Positions 8,543 through 18,030 of a stretch of DNA of 64,000 bases are shown piece after piece. The stretch comes from Pontibacter mucosus (GTDB lineage Bacteria > Bacteroidota > Bacteroidia > Cytophagales > Hymenobacteraceae): positions 62,001-126,000 of the forward strand of contig NZ_QBKI01000001.1 of the NCBI RefSeq assembly GCF_003054055.1, read 5' to 3'. Each line of letters opens with the position of its first letter. The stretch's first letter is position 1. The translations under genes were made by a program, and so were the position numbers. A model generated the notes under the pieces. It saw nothing but the letters and a program-made list of their open reading frames with translations, had not been told where the DNA came from and made no database searches.

Positions 8543-9447
8543 AAAACGGGCTCTGTATCGTGCAGCCTGTGCAGGTTCAGGATAATTCTTCCTTCGGCAT
8601 CCGTATCGTAGGCTCTCTTAAAACGGAAGTTCCACAGGATCTCATCAGGCGTATAGGAAAAACGGGAATGAATGTTCTGCCCGAACGCCTCGTCGTAGCC
8701 TTTCACCGATATCAGCACCTCGGCCCGCTGTGCCTGCAGCTGCTCCGGGCTAACATTATACAAGGGGCTTTCCTCATCGATGTGGTGCACCACGGTCCAC
8801 TCCAGCGGAAAGAAGTGCAGCGAGGCCTGCTCTAACTTAAGGTTGTAGTAGTAGCGGTTGTAATTGGGCCCCTCCACCATCAGCAGCACCCGCGCCTCCA
8901 TCTCCATCAGCACATTGCTGCGCTTGTTGGCCAGCCGGAACTGCAGCGACCGGCCGCCTTCGGCACCGGGAGCGATAACGGCGTTGTTGCTGTAGAGGAT
9001 GCGCACGTTAGGCCTGGAGAAGCGGCCAAAAACCACCCCGGCAATAAGCGCAAAGCCCACCCAGCCCAGCAGCGACTCCAGCGTCACGACCAGGTTCGTG
9101 GCCACGCCATAGGGGGCCAGTACGCCATAGCCTACCGTGGTGAAGGTCTGCACGCTAAAGAAAAACGCATTCAGAAAGGGCGGGATGGTGGCATCCGTGC
9201 CGCGCAGGTTTTCGAGGCCACACCACAGGTACAGCAGGGCGAAGGCCGTGTTTATTAACAGGTACACGCCGAGTATCAGCAGCAGCAGCTTTCCGGTCGA
9301 GAGGCGGCTCAGGTACTGGTAAGTATCATAGAGGCGTGGCCGCCTTCCACGCTTTACGATGTTAAAGGAGCCATCTTTGTTGATGAGTCGTTTCGTGGCG
9401 CTGGCATACTTTTTCCCCAGGCCCAGGTCAATGGTGCGCCCAAACAT
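8539..9447 (-). CDS. Inward-rectifier K+ channel (KirBac-like)
   Basis: This 302-residue protein has two membrane helices (about residues 53-76 and 120-142) flanking a pore helix and the selectivity filter TTVGYG (residues 103-108). An immunoglobulin-like cytoplasmic domain follows, with the Kir pattern FRLANKRSNVLMEMEARVLL and PLEWTVVHHIDEESPLY. It forms a tetrameric potassium channel in the inner membrane. The N-terminal LYDTYQYLSRLS slide helix is also Kir-like. It is convergent with the nuclease gene, overlapping it by 4 bp at the stop codons. Confidence 0.92.
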   Translation of the reverse strand: MFGRTIDLGLGKKYASATKRLINKDGSFNIVKRGRRPRLYDTYQYLSRLSTGKLLLLILGVYLLINTAFALLYLWCGLENLRGTDATIPPFLNAFFFSVQTFTTVGYGVLAPYGVATNLVVTLESLLGWVGFALIAGVVFGRFSRPNVRILYSNNAVIAPGAEGGRSLQFRLANKRSNVLMEMEARVLLMVEGPNYNRYYYNLKLEQASLHFFPLEWTVVHHIDEESPLYNVSPEQLQAQRAEVLISVKGYDEAFGQNIHSRFSYTPDEILWNFRFKRAYDTDAEGRIILNLHRLHDTEPVF

Positions 9448-9574
9448 AGTGTATGAAGTTAAGCTCTGCTAAAAGATACGCAAACAGCGGCCCCGGCGTA
9501 AGCGTTGCGCCGCCAAAGCTTTACGGGGCGTTCAAATATTACCTATATTGCTGCCTTAACCTACGACCATATCG

Positions 9575-11143
9575 ATGGACAGAATTTATACTTTCCGCAT
9601 CCGCCTGATACTGCTATGCCTGGCCCTGCTGACCCTGCCACAGGCGCAGGCGCAGCAGAACACCGCCGCCACCCTCCAGAAACTCGACGCCTATTACCAG
9701 AAGGCCCTGAAAGACTGGGATGTGCCGGGCATGGCCATCGCCATCGTCAGAAACGACTCCGTGATCCTTGCCAAAGGCTACGGCGTGCTCGACAATAAAA
9801 AGGGCGGGCAGGTAGACGCCAACACTGTTTTCGGCATCGCCTCCAACTCCAAAGCCTATACCGCCGCCGCCCTGGCCACCCTGGTGGACCAGGGCAAGCT
9901 GAAGTGGGACGACAAAGTGAAGCAGTACGTGCCCTACCTGCAGCTCTACGACCCCTTCGTGACGGAGAACCTGACCATCGAGGACCTGCTGAGCCACCGA
10001 TCCGGCTTCCAGACTTTCAGCGGCGACTTGCTCTGGTACAACACCACCTACAGCCGCCCCCAGATTGTGGAGCGCATGCGCTACCTGAAACCTACGTACA
10101 GCTTCCGCGACGGCTACGGCTACTCCAACCTTATGTTCATCGTGGCCGGTGAAGTGATTGAGAAAGTGAGCGGCAAAACCTGGGAAAAATACATCAAGGA
10201 GACTTTCTTCCAGCCGCTGGGCATGAACCGCTCCTATACGTCGGTAAACGAGCTGAAAGGTGTGCAGAACGTGGCCTCGCCGCACGGCAACGATGCAAAC
10301 CGCAAACCAGTGGCCACCACCCTCAACGCCTGGGACAACTGGAACCCGGCAGCCGGCATTTTTACCAGCGTAAACCAGCAGGCCCAGTGGATGCGCCTGC
10401 AGCTGAACCGCGGCAAGTATAACAACAAGGAGATCTTCAGCGAAGAATCCAGCCGCAACATGTGGACGATGCACAACCCCTTCCCGGTAAGCAAACAATC
10501 CGAGGAGCTGGTGCCTTCCACGCACTTTGTGGGCGCTGGCCTGGGCTGGTTTGTGAGCGACTACCAGGGCCGCAAGCAGGTGTACCACGGCGGCGGCCAC
10601 GAGGGCATGAACAGCCGCACGGTGCTGGTGCCGGAGGAGAACCTGGGCATGGTCATCCTGACCAACAGCATGAGCAGCATCATGACCCCGCTCGGCAATT
10701 ATACCTTGGATCAGCTGCTGGGCGTGGAGAATGGCCGCGACTGGAGCCAGTTTTACCTCGACAGGGCCGCCGAGGCCCGCAAAGCCGAGGCAGCCGCTGC
10801 CGCCAAGGCGCCGAAAGAGAAGAAAGCCAAAAAGAGCAAGCCCGCTCGTGACCTGCAGGACTACACCGGCACCTACCACAGCAAGCTCTACGGCAACGCC
10901 ACCATCAGCCTGAAAGACGGCAAGCTGCACCTGCAACTGGAGCCGGCCCCTGTCCTGAGCGGCACCCTCCACTTCTGGCAGCACGACATCTTTAACCTCG
11001 ATTGGAAAAACGATTATGCCCTGCTCACGCCAACCAACGTGCGCTTTATCACCGGCGAGGACGGAAGTATAAACCAGATGCGCCTGGATGCCGACAACCC
11101 GGACTTCCACTTCAGCGAGCTGGAGTTTGAGAAGGTGAAATAA
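9575..11143 (+). CDS. Secreted serine hydrolase, beta-lactamase class C family
   Basis: This 522-residue protein has a signal peptide (about 1-27, ending AQAQ). The class C triad is clear: S90-N-S-K93, Y183-S-N and H338-G-G. A C-terminal beta domain (about residues 425-520, after a Lys/Ala-rich linker EKKAKKSKPA) matches DUF3471. Such proteins act as esterases, D-aminopeptidases or PBP-like hydrolases in the periplasm; true beta-lactamase activity is uncertain. It is monocistronic and ends at a bidirectional terminator. Confidence 0.9.
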   Translation: MDRIYTFRIRLILLCLALLTLPQAQAQQNTAATLQKLDAYYQKALKDWDVPGMAIAIVRNDSVILAKGYGVLDNKKGGQVDANTVFGIASNSKAYTAAALATLVDQGKLKWDDKVKQYVPYLQLYDPFVTENLTIEDLLSHRSGFQTFSGDLLWYNTTYSRPQIVERMRYLKPTYSFRDGYGYSNLMFIVAGEVIEKVSGKTWEKYIKETFFQPLGMNRSYTSVNELKGVQNVASPHGNDANRKPVATTLNAWDNWNPAAGIFTSVNQQAQWMRLQLNRGKYNNKEIFSEESSRNMWTMHNPFPVSKQSEELVPSTHFVGAGLGWFVSDYQGRKQVYHGGGHEGMNSRTVLVPEENLGMVILTNSMSSIMTPLGNYTLDQLLGVENGRDWSQFYLDRAAEARKAEAAAAAKAPKEKKAKKSKPARDLQDYTGTYHSKLYGNATISLKDGKLHLQLEPAPVLSGTLHFWQHDIFNLDWKNDYALLTPTNVRFITGEDGSINQMRLDADNPDFHFSELEFEKVK

Positions 11144-11163
11144 CAGCAGACGTTGTAAAGTAT

Positions 11164-11197
11164 AAAAGGCCATACTTGCGTATGGCCTTTTTCTTTT
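11164..11197. terminator. Bidirectional terminator after the serine hydrolase gene
   Basis: A 10-bp stem (AAAGGCCATA / TATGGCCTTT) is followed by a T-rich tract on the plus strand and preceded by an A-rich tract. It can therefore serve both the hydrolase gene and the small minus-strand ORF that ends at 11211. Confidence 0.75.
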
Positions 11198-11210
11198 AGT
11201 GGTACGGATG

Positions 11211-11309
11211 TTAGTAACTTACCAGCACTGCTATGGTGCCAGCTACCGCAAAGTAAGCGGCGATAATCAGGTACGCCAGGGTTTCCTGGTCTTTGTAAGC
11301 ATTTTTCAT
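11211..11309 (-). CDS. 32-residue membrane microprotein (copy 1)
   Basis: This ATG-to-TAA frame encodes MKNAYKDQETLAYLIIAAYF and then AVAGTIAVLVSY. A short polar N-terminus precedes one membrane helix. A second 32-residue ORF at 13632-13730 is clearly related: they share the pattern L-x3-I-x-A-x-Y-F-x-V-x-G-x-I. Equal length, related sequence, the same strand and an adjacent terminator on each side support a real gene. No function is known to me. A single-span microprotein may act as a regulator or subunit of a membrane partner. Confidence 0.55.
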   Translation of the reverse strand: MKNAYKDQETLAYLIIAAYFAVAGTIAVLVSY

Positions 11310-11503
11310 GGCAATCAGCGTAAAAATTTTCACATATAAAGTTCCGTTATGATTTTGTCTTTATTGTGTATACGCCGCTTTGCTTACAAATGTTAGGGTA
11401 TAAATTATTGACTTTCTAAGGGTTAAAGCCTTATGGCTGTACTTTTAGAGGATATTTTCTGCTGCAGAAGAAGCTGCTGCTATAGTACTGCTTTTTTGTT
11501 GAC
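11310..11503. other. Intergenic region without a recognised gene
   Basis: This AT-rich spacer lies between the FemAB-like gene end and the microprotein start. I see no strong hairpin. It presumably carries the microprotein promoter, but no perfect TAnnTTTG box is present. Confidence 0.4.
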
Positions 11504-12469
11504 CTAAAACCGTAACAGCAGCTGTTGCCGCGCCTGCTTCAGCAGCCGGAGCGGTAGCGGCAGGTGGTTGTACTTTAACGTGTAAAATGGCACCGGCACC
11601 GGCCCGAAGCTTTGGTAAAAGCCGGCTATACTTTCTATCATGGGGCTTTCAAAGTCCAGGATCTGCGGGGTGTTGGCGTTGCGTTGGATGAGGTCGTCGA
11701 GAAGTAGGGTACGGCCATTGCTTTTCCGCCCGCTGCTGTCGGCTGCGTTGAAGATGTAGGTGATGTAGCCGCCATAGTATAAAAACAGCGCGCCCGCAGT
11801 GGTGCTTCCGTCTTCCGATAAAGTATAAAGCAGCTCGGCTATCCCCTTTTCCACACAGGATGTGTATAACTGGCGCAGCGTGTCGTAGGCCGCCTCATCC
11901 ACCCCGCCGTATACTTTGTGCGCAATGTTCTGCCGGAACAGGCCGATGAGCGGCTCGATGTCGTGACTGTGGGTGATGCGCAGCTTTTCGCGGCGGGCTT
12001 TGTTGAGGTTATACTTGCGATCGCGGTTGTAGCCTTTCCAAAGCTGCTCGTATGGCTTGTTCAAATCCAGGTACAAAGTATAAACCCGCTGTAGTTCTTC
12101 CTGTTTTACACTTTGGAGGGAAGCGGAATTGCCGGTGCAGAACGCGTAGCCCGACGTATACTTGAAGTGCTGCTGCACCAGCGCCAGAAACGCCTCCGCC
12201 TGCGCCGGCCTCAGCTCCTGCCGCGCATAGATGCCCAGCTGCTGGCAGAAGAGCGGCTGCTGCAAGTATAAAATGCCATACTTGCGGCGCACCGGCAGCG
12301 GCATTATGCAAGTATAAACTCCCCCCTCCTGCTCCACCACCGCATGCCATCCCGGCGACACCACATCCAGGTACCACGAGAGCGCATACACCTGCCGCTG
12401 GCTGGACGCTTCCACACAGGCATCCCAGGCGGCTTTATTGATTTGGTTATGCTGGAGTAAATGCACCAC
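11504..12469 (-). CDS. FemAB/BioF2-like GNAT acyltransferase, paralogue 1
   Basis: This 321-residue protein has the double-GNAT layout of FemAB-like/Acetyltransf_6 enzymes. The landmarks are VYALSWYLDVVSPGWHAVVE, the central YNRDRKYNLNKARREKLRI, GALFLYYGGYITYIFNAADS and the conserved LDFESPMIESIAGFYQSFG. The related gene directly upstream shares all of these. Members transfer amino-acyl or acyl groups, but the substrate here is unknown. The gene contains eight copies of the AAGTATA/TATACTT word, unusually dense. It probably forms a two-gene operon with the next gene (11-bp gap). Confidence 0.8.
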   Translation of the reverse strand: MVHLLQHNQINKAAWDACVEASSQRQVYALSWYLDVVSPGWHAVVEQEGGVYTCIMPLPVRRKYGILYLQQPLFCQQLGIYARQELRPAQAEAFLALVQQHFKYTSGYAFCTGNSASLQSVKQEELQRVYTLYLDLNKPYEQLWKGYNRDRKYNLNKARREKLRITHSHDIEPLIGLFRQNIAHKVYGGVDEAAYDTLRQLYTSCVEKGIAELLYTLSEDGSTTAGALFLYYGGYITYIFNAADSSGRKSNGRTLLLDDLIQRNANTPQILDFESPMIESIAGFYQSFGPVPVPFYTLKYNHLPLPLRLLKQARQQLLLRF

Positions 12470-12480
12470 AAGTATAGATT

Positions 12481-13473
12481 TTATACTTCCTCGGCCACGC
12501 CGGAGGCGAAGAAGGTGCGGTATACTTTCATCCGCAGGTTGCGGATGATTTTGACGTAGAGCGGCAGCGCGTTGTGGCGCAGAGCAAAGTACTTGACCCG
12601 GTGCGCCCCGAAACTGGCGTAGAAATGCTCAATCTGCTCAATCATTGGGCTTTCAAAATCCAGGGTATACCCGGTGCCCGCGTGCTGCCGGATGATCTCA
12701 TCGAGCACCAGGGTACGGCCATTCGCCACGCGCCCCTCCTCATCGGCGGAGTTAAAGGCGTAGCTGATAACATTGTTATACTTGAAGAACAGGCAGCCGG
12801 CGTTCACTTCGCCGCCGGAGGTAGTATAGATCAGCTGCGCCACACCCCGCTCCTGCATCACCCGGAACAAATCGCGCAGCATTTGGTAGGTGCTCTCGGC
12901 CACACCGCCCACCACCTTGTGCTCGATGTGCTTTTTAAAGTGCTCGATCAGCGGCTCGATGTCGTCGCTCTCGAACATACTCAGGTTAGCCCGCTGCGCC
13001 CGCTTCAGGTTCATCTTACGGTCGCGGGTGTAGTTCTTGTAGAGCTCGGGGTAAGGCTTGTCGAGCTTCAGGTAGCGGGTGTAGCGGGCCACTAGGTCAT
13101 ACTTTTCCTGCAGCTGCTCCAGGCTGGCGGTGTCGCTTTTGTTAAACCTATAGCTGTGGATAAACTTATAGCGCCCGGTGGCCAGCTCCAGCATTTTCTC
13201 GCGCACACCGGGGCAGCTTTGGCCGGTGGTAAAGATTCCCAGCTGGTGCGTGTGGTAGGGTTGGCTCAGGTACGGGAAACCCATTTTCTGGGTGCCTGGC
13301 AGTGGCACCACCGTGACATACTCCCCGGCCTGCTCCTCCACCAATGCCTGCCAGCCCGGCGCCACCACATCCAGAAACCACGACAGGGCATACACCATGT
13401 TATCGGCAGAGGCCGTGATGCAGGCGTCCCATTTGGTTTTGTCTATCTGCTCGTGGCGGAGGTACCTTATCAT
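12481..13473 (-). CDS. FemAB/BioF2-like GNAT acyltransferase, paralogue 2
   Basis: I prefer the start at 13473 (MIRYLRHEQIDKTKWDACI), which aligns with the first residues of the neighbouring paralogue. An upstream ATG at 13524 would add 17 residues of poor composition. The same landmarks as paralogue 1 appear: VYALSWFLDVVAPGWQALVE, YTRDRKMNLKRAQRANLSMF, INAxx-type strand CLFFKYNNVISYAFNSADEE and LDFESPMIEQIEHFYASFG. It lies upstream of paralogue 1 on the same strand, so they are probably a tandem duplication. The acyl acceptor is unknown. Confidence 0.8.
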   Translation of the reverse strand: MIRYLRHEQIDKTKWDACITASADNMVYALSWFLDVVAPGWQALVEEQAGEYVTVVPLPGTQKMGFPYLSQPYHTHQLGIFTTGQSCPGVREKMLELATGRYKFIHSYRFNKSDTASLEQLQEKYDLVARYTRYLKLDKPYPELYKNYTRDRKMNLKRAQRANLSMFESDDIEPLIEHFKKHIEHKVVGGVAESTYQMLRDLFRVMQERGVAQLIYTTSGGEVNAGCLFFKYNNVISYAFNSADEEGRVANGRTLVLDEIIRQHAGTGYTLDFESPMIEQIEHFYASFGAHRVKYFALRHNALPLYVKIIRNLRMKVYRTFFASGVAEEV

Positions 13474-13565
13474 ACGTTTCAGCGGTAGTGCGCCCGCCAC
13501 AGCTTGCCGGCAGGCCATGGACAAACTTAATCATTTTTAGGCTGATGATTGCGCTACGAAAGCCC

Positions 13566-13612
13566 TTTAAAAGAGCAGGGGCTGCCTCCTGTTGGAGTGC
13601 AGCCCCTGCTTA
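13566..13612 (-). terminator. Terminator downstream of microprotein copy 2
   Basis: A 12-bp perfect stem (AGCAGGGGCTGC and complement, 13574-13585 with 13599-13610) is followed on the minus strand by CTTTTAAA. It ends the transcript of the 32-residue ORF at 13632-13730. Confidence 0.75.
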
Positions 13613-13631
13613 TGTGGTACTGTTGGTAAAT

Positions 13632-13730
13632 CTAAGCCATCACCAGCATGTGACTGATAAAACCACCCACGATAAAATAAGTAGCAACGATTACGTTTAC
13701 CAGAGAATCATTCAGTACAACTTTTTTCAT
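13632..13730 (-). CDS. 32-residue membrane microprotein (copy 2)
   Basis: This ATG-to-TAG frame encodes MKKVVLNDSLVNVIVATYFI and then VGGFISHMLVMA. One hydrophobic helix follows a short polar start. Sequence and length match copy 1 at 11211-11309: of the 17 core positions about half are identical (L, I, A, Y, F, V, G, I). A strong terminator lies 20 bp downstream on the same strand, which supports a dedicated small transcript. No function is known. Confidence 0.58.
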   Translation of the reverse strand: MKKVVLNDSLVNVIVATYFIVGGFISHMLVMA

Positions 13731-14054
13731 GATGTTTAAATAGTTTTGAGGTTAGTTTATAGAGTGAGATGTAAATACTTTGTTCAACTTCTTGCATGAA
13801 TATCACTATTCTTTTAAGCAAGCGATGCAAATAAATATAAGATAAAGTTAATATACAAATTATTGCATGTTATTACTTCTGGTTTATACTTTACCCACTA
13901 CACCTCATCCCTAAATATTACAAACATCTAATTATCAACCACATCACTAAAGCATATCTGAGTAGTAAAGAGTCCAATAAATTTTTTTTAAAATATTTTT
14001 TAAATATTGGTTATAACCCGCCGTTTATCAACCAGTTATCTCCGTAACAAGGCA
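13731..14054. other. AT-rich intergenic region without a recognised gene
   Basis: This markedly AT-rich stretch includes a run of T and A around 13980-14010. It separates the EttA terminator from the microprotein promoter side. I see no ORF with protein-like composition. It may hold a small RNA or an extended promoter, but nothing specific is visible. Confidence 0.4.
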
Positions 14055-14092
14055 TAAAAAAGCCCCCGCAACCTGTGGCTGCGGGGGCTTTT
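14055..14092 (-). terminator. Rho-independent terminator of ettA
   Basis: An 11-bp stem (AAGCCCCCGCA / TGCGGGGGCTT) has a minus-strand T-run (TTTTTATG) immediately after it. It lies 20 bp beyond the ettA stop codon. Confidence 0.85.
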
Positions 14093-14111
14093 CATACTTT
14101 ATACTTTCAGG

Positions 14112-15782
<1,671 letters not shown>

Positions 15783-16122
15783 GCTTTATCTGATATAGTG
15801 TTTTGCTTATATGTTCTGTAACAAAGGTACTGACTTTTAGTTGCCAAAGCAGGTTTGGGAACGATGCAGCTATCCGCCTGATTACTATTAACGTAAGGAA
15901 TGACAAATATCGCAAAAATTCATGTCTCCGTACTTCACAAAAGTGCTTTGAAATCCTTAAACTTGTAAAAATCTGTATGGGTAAGGTACGCGCTTACTGA
16001 TCCTGCACGAGTAACTGCCAGCCGCGCCAAACGCTAACGGCAAGCCTGCGTATGCAAAGGTTAGTTTACTTCCGTTGCCTTACCCGGTAATTACTATACG
16101 ACCCATAACCTAATCCAGTAAA
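15783..16122. other. Divergent promoter region between ettA and the DUF349 gene
   Basis: About 340 bp with no ORF that looks coding. On the minus side it carries the ettA -7 box. On the plus side no perfect box is seen before the DUF349 gene. Confidence 0.4.
15822..15829 (-). promoter_or_regulatory. -7 box (TACCTTTG) for ettA
   Basis: On the minus strand this reads TACCTTTG, matching TAnnTTTG, 40 bp before the ettA ATG. A TTTG at 15845-15848 is a possible -33 element, though the 15-bp spacing is shorter than usual. Confidence 0.45.
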
Positions 16123-17436
16123 ATGGAACACAACAACTTATTGGAAGAAGCCAAGAAGTTTGGTTTTACCCAGGACCAGCAAGTGTGGCTAAAGCCCTTT
16201 ATGAACTACCCCGCCCGCAGGGTAGGCGAAGTGAAAGAGTCTGAGGATGACTCGCTGGTATACTTTGCCAAGCGTTTCGAGATGTTCCGCGAGAAGGTGA
16301 ACAACCTGCTGCAGCGCATCGAAACCTCTGATAACAAAGGCTCTTTCCTGATGAAAGTACTGCACATGAAGGAGCAGGTAGGCAACTACGATGCCCTCGG
16401 CGACTTTGAGCAAATCTATCACATCCTGAGCAAGGCAGAGGAGGAGATAAACGAAACCATCCGCCAGAACCGCGAGAAAAACCTTGGCATCAAAATAGGC
16501 CTCATACAGGAGGCCGAGGCCCTGCAGGAGAGCATCGAGTGGAAGGAGACGACCGAGAAGATGAAGGACCTGCGCACGGCCTGGATCAAGACCGGACCTG
16601 TGGAGAAAGAGCTGACCGACGAGATCGAGGCCCGCTTCCGGGATGCCGTGGAGGGCTTCTTCGAGCGCAAGAAGAATTTCTTTGAGGACAAGAAGCGCAT
16701 GCAGAGCCGCGCTTATGACCGTTACCGGGAGCTCATCAACCAATCGTACGCGCTGCAGGAGTCGGAGGACTGGGAAGGCACCACGGCCAAGCTGAAGCAA
16801 CTGCAGAACGAGTGGAAAGAGGTGGGCGGCAACCTGCCGCGCAAAACCATGACCAACCTCTGGAACAGCTTCCGCAAGGCGCACAACCACTTCTTCGAGC
16901 GCCTCAAGCGCAAGATACAGAAGGAAAAGAACGCCTCGCGCGACCAGTTTTACGAGCAGAACTACGCCCAGAAGCAGCAACTGGCCAGCGAGGCCGAGCA
17001 ACTGCTGCAGGACATGAGCCTGAACGATGCCGTTCGGCGCGCCAAGGAACTGCAGGCCGAGTGGAAGAAGGTTGGCCCGGTTCGCCCGGAAGTATCGGAC
17101 CTGGTGTGGGAGCGCTTTATCAAGGCCTGCGACCGCGTATTTGAGATGAGCAGCCTGGAGCACTACATCCGCAAACGCCAGCAGACGAACGGCGAGTCGC
17201 TTTCTGAAACGGACGGGCTGCAGGCACGCATCACGGCCCTCCGGGATTTTATCAAATCAGACAAAAACGAGCTGGAGGTGCTCGAGTCTAACCTGGACAA
17301 GCTGAACGACTCTCCGAGCAATGAAGCCTTCCGCAACATGCTCAAGGGCAAGATCCGGAACTTCAACCGCAAGATCGGCACCAAGACCTCGCTGATTGAG
17401 ATGTTCCAGAGTCAGCTCAGCGCTATCTCCCGCTAA
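16123..17436 (+). CDS. DUF349 domain protein
   Basis: This 437-residue, highly charged, helix-rich cytoplasmic protein has at least three tandem DUF349 modules, each with a W at the helix end: LRTAWIKTGPVEKELTDEIE, LQNEWKEVGGNLPRKTMTNL and LQAEWKKVGPVRPEVSDLVW. Each is followed by a basic coiled helix (RFRDAVEGFFERKKNFFED and similar). The C-terminus is a coiled coil. In Bacteroidota this family is common and its role is not settled. It ends at a strong terminator. Confidence 0.9.
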   Translation: MEHNNLLEEAKKFGFTQDQQVWLKPFMNYPARRVGEVKESEDDSLVYFAKRFEMFREKVNNLLQRIETSDNKGSFLMKVLHMKEQVGNYDALGDFEQIYHILSKAEEEINETIRQNREKNLGIKIGLIQEAEALQESIEWKETTEKMKDLRTAWIKTGPVEKELTDEIEARFRDAVEGFFERKKNFFEDKKRMQSRAYDRYRELINQSYALQESEDWEGTTAKLKQLQNEWKEVGGNLPRKTMTNLWNSFRKAHNHFFERLKRKIQKEKNASRDQFYEQNYAQKQQLASEAEQLLQDMSLNDAVRRAKELQAEWKKVGPVRPEVSDLVWERFIKACDRVFEMSSLEHYIRKRQQTNGESLSETDGLQARITALRDFIKSDKNELEVLESNLDKLNDSPSNEAFRNMLKGKIRNFNRKIGTKTSLIEMFQSQLSAISR

Positions 17437-17462
17437 ACCAAGGCATTGTATATACTTTATCA

Positions 17463-17498
17463 AAAAAACGCCTGCTGCCGCTGCAGCAGGCGTTTTTT
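17463..17498 (+). terminator. Strong terminator of the DUF349 gene
   Basis: A 16-bp stem (AAAAAACGCCTGCTGC and complement) has a four-base loop and ends in a six-T run. A copy of TATACTT lies just upstream. Confidence 0.9.
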
Positions 17499-17671
17499 GC
17501 TTTTTCCCCCATTCCTTGCGCTTCTTCTTACGCCCTGTGTTATAAATTAACTGTGGAGGCTAAAATTTCTGCGTTACGAATGAACATTTGTGCTTTATTT
17601 GCGTTGTGTTGGTAAAACAGACAAAAAAGCAATAAATATTTGGTAAAAATTTTTGTTCTTGTTTTTATTTA

Positions 17672-17679
17672 TACTTTTG
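17672..17679 (+). promoter_or_regulatory. -7 box (TACTTTTG) for the DUF2795 gene
   Basis: TACTTTTG matches TAnnTTTG perfectly and lies 41 bp before the ATG. A T-rich tract with TTTG at 17652-17655 lies upstream. The region from 17499 is AT-rich, which suits a strong promoter. The start codon is preceded by a clear AAAGGAGAA ribosome binding site. Confidence 0.5.
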
Positions 17680-17720
17680 CGACTATATACAAACGCCAAT
17701 AAGTTAAAGGAGAAAATACT

Positions 17721-17942
17721 ATGTACTGGACACTTGAATTAGCTTCTTACCTGGAGGATGCACCCTGGCCAGCCACTAAAGATGAGCTGATCGACTACTC
17801 TATTCGCTCTGGTGCCCCGATGGAGGTTGTAGAGAACCTGCAGGCCCTTGAGGACGACGGTCAGCCTTATGAGAACATTGAAGAGATCTGGCCTGACTAT
17901 CCTACCAAGGAGGATTTCATGTTTAACGAAGACGAGTACTAA
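17721..17942 (+). CDS. DUF2795 family small acidic protein
   Basis: This 73-residue protein begins MYWTLELASYLEDAPWPATK and ends IEEIWPDYPTKEDF followed by an acidic tail. The sequence is almost invariant among Bacteroidota, where it is annotated as DUF2795. The function is unknown. Strong conservation, a clear Shine-Dalgarno sequence and a good promoter box suggest high expression. It is preceded by the terminator of the DUF349 gene, so it is its own unit. Confidence 0.93.
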   Translation: MYWTLELASYLEDAPWPATKDELIDYSIRSGAPMEVVENLQALEDDGQPYENIEEIWPDYPTKEDFMFNEDEY

Positions 17943-18030
17943 TAATTAGTAATTGCTAATGAATAATGAGTAATTGCGCTTGAGGTAGAACCTCTGCATT
18001 ATGATTCATTAGTCATTCATCATTACTCAT
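17943..18030. repeat. Imperfect long inverted repeat of ATTAGTAAT type
   Basis: AT-rich arms (TAATTAGTAATTGCTAATGA and, on the right, the approximate reverse complement ending at CATTACTCATTG) flank a small hairpin GAGGTagaACCTC. It lies between the DUF2795 stop and the ABC ATPase start and could terminate the first transcript. The right arm runs directly into the TTG start codon of the ATPase gene. Confidence 0.5.

Noticed and set aside
9614-11173. 519-residue open frame antisense to the serine hydrolase gene
   Set aside because: The plus-strand frame has a signal peptide and all class C motifs. The antisense product is low-complexity and lacks any motif.
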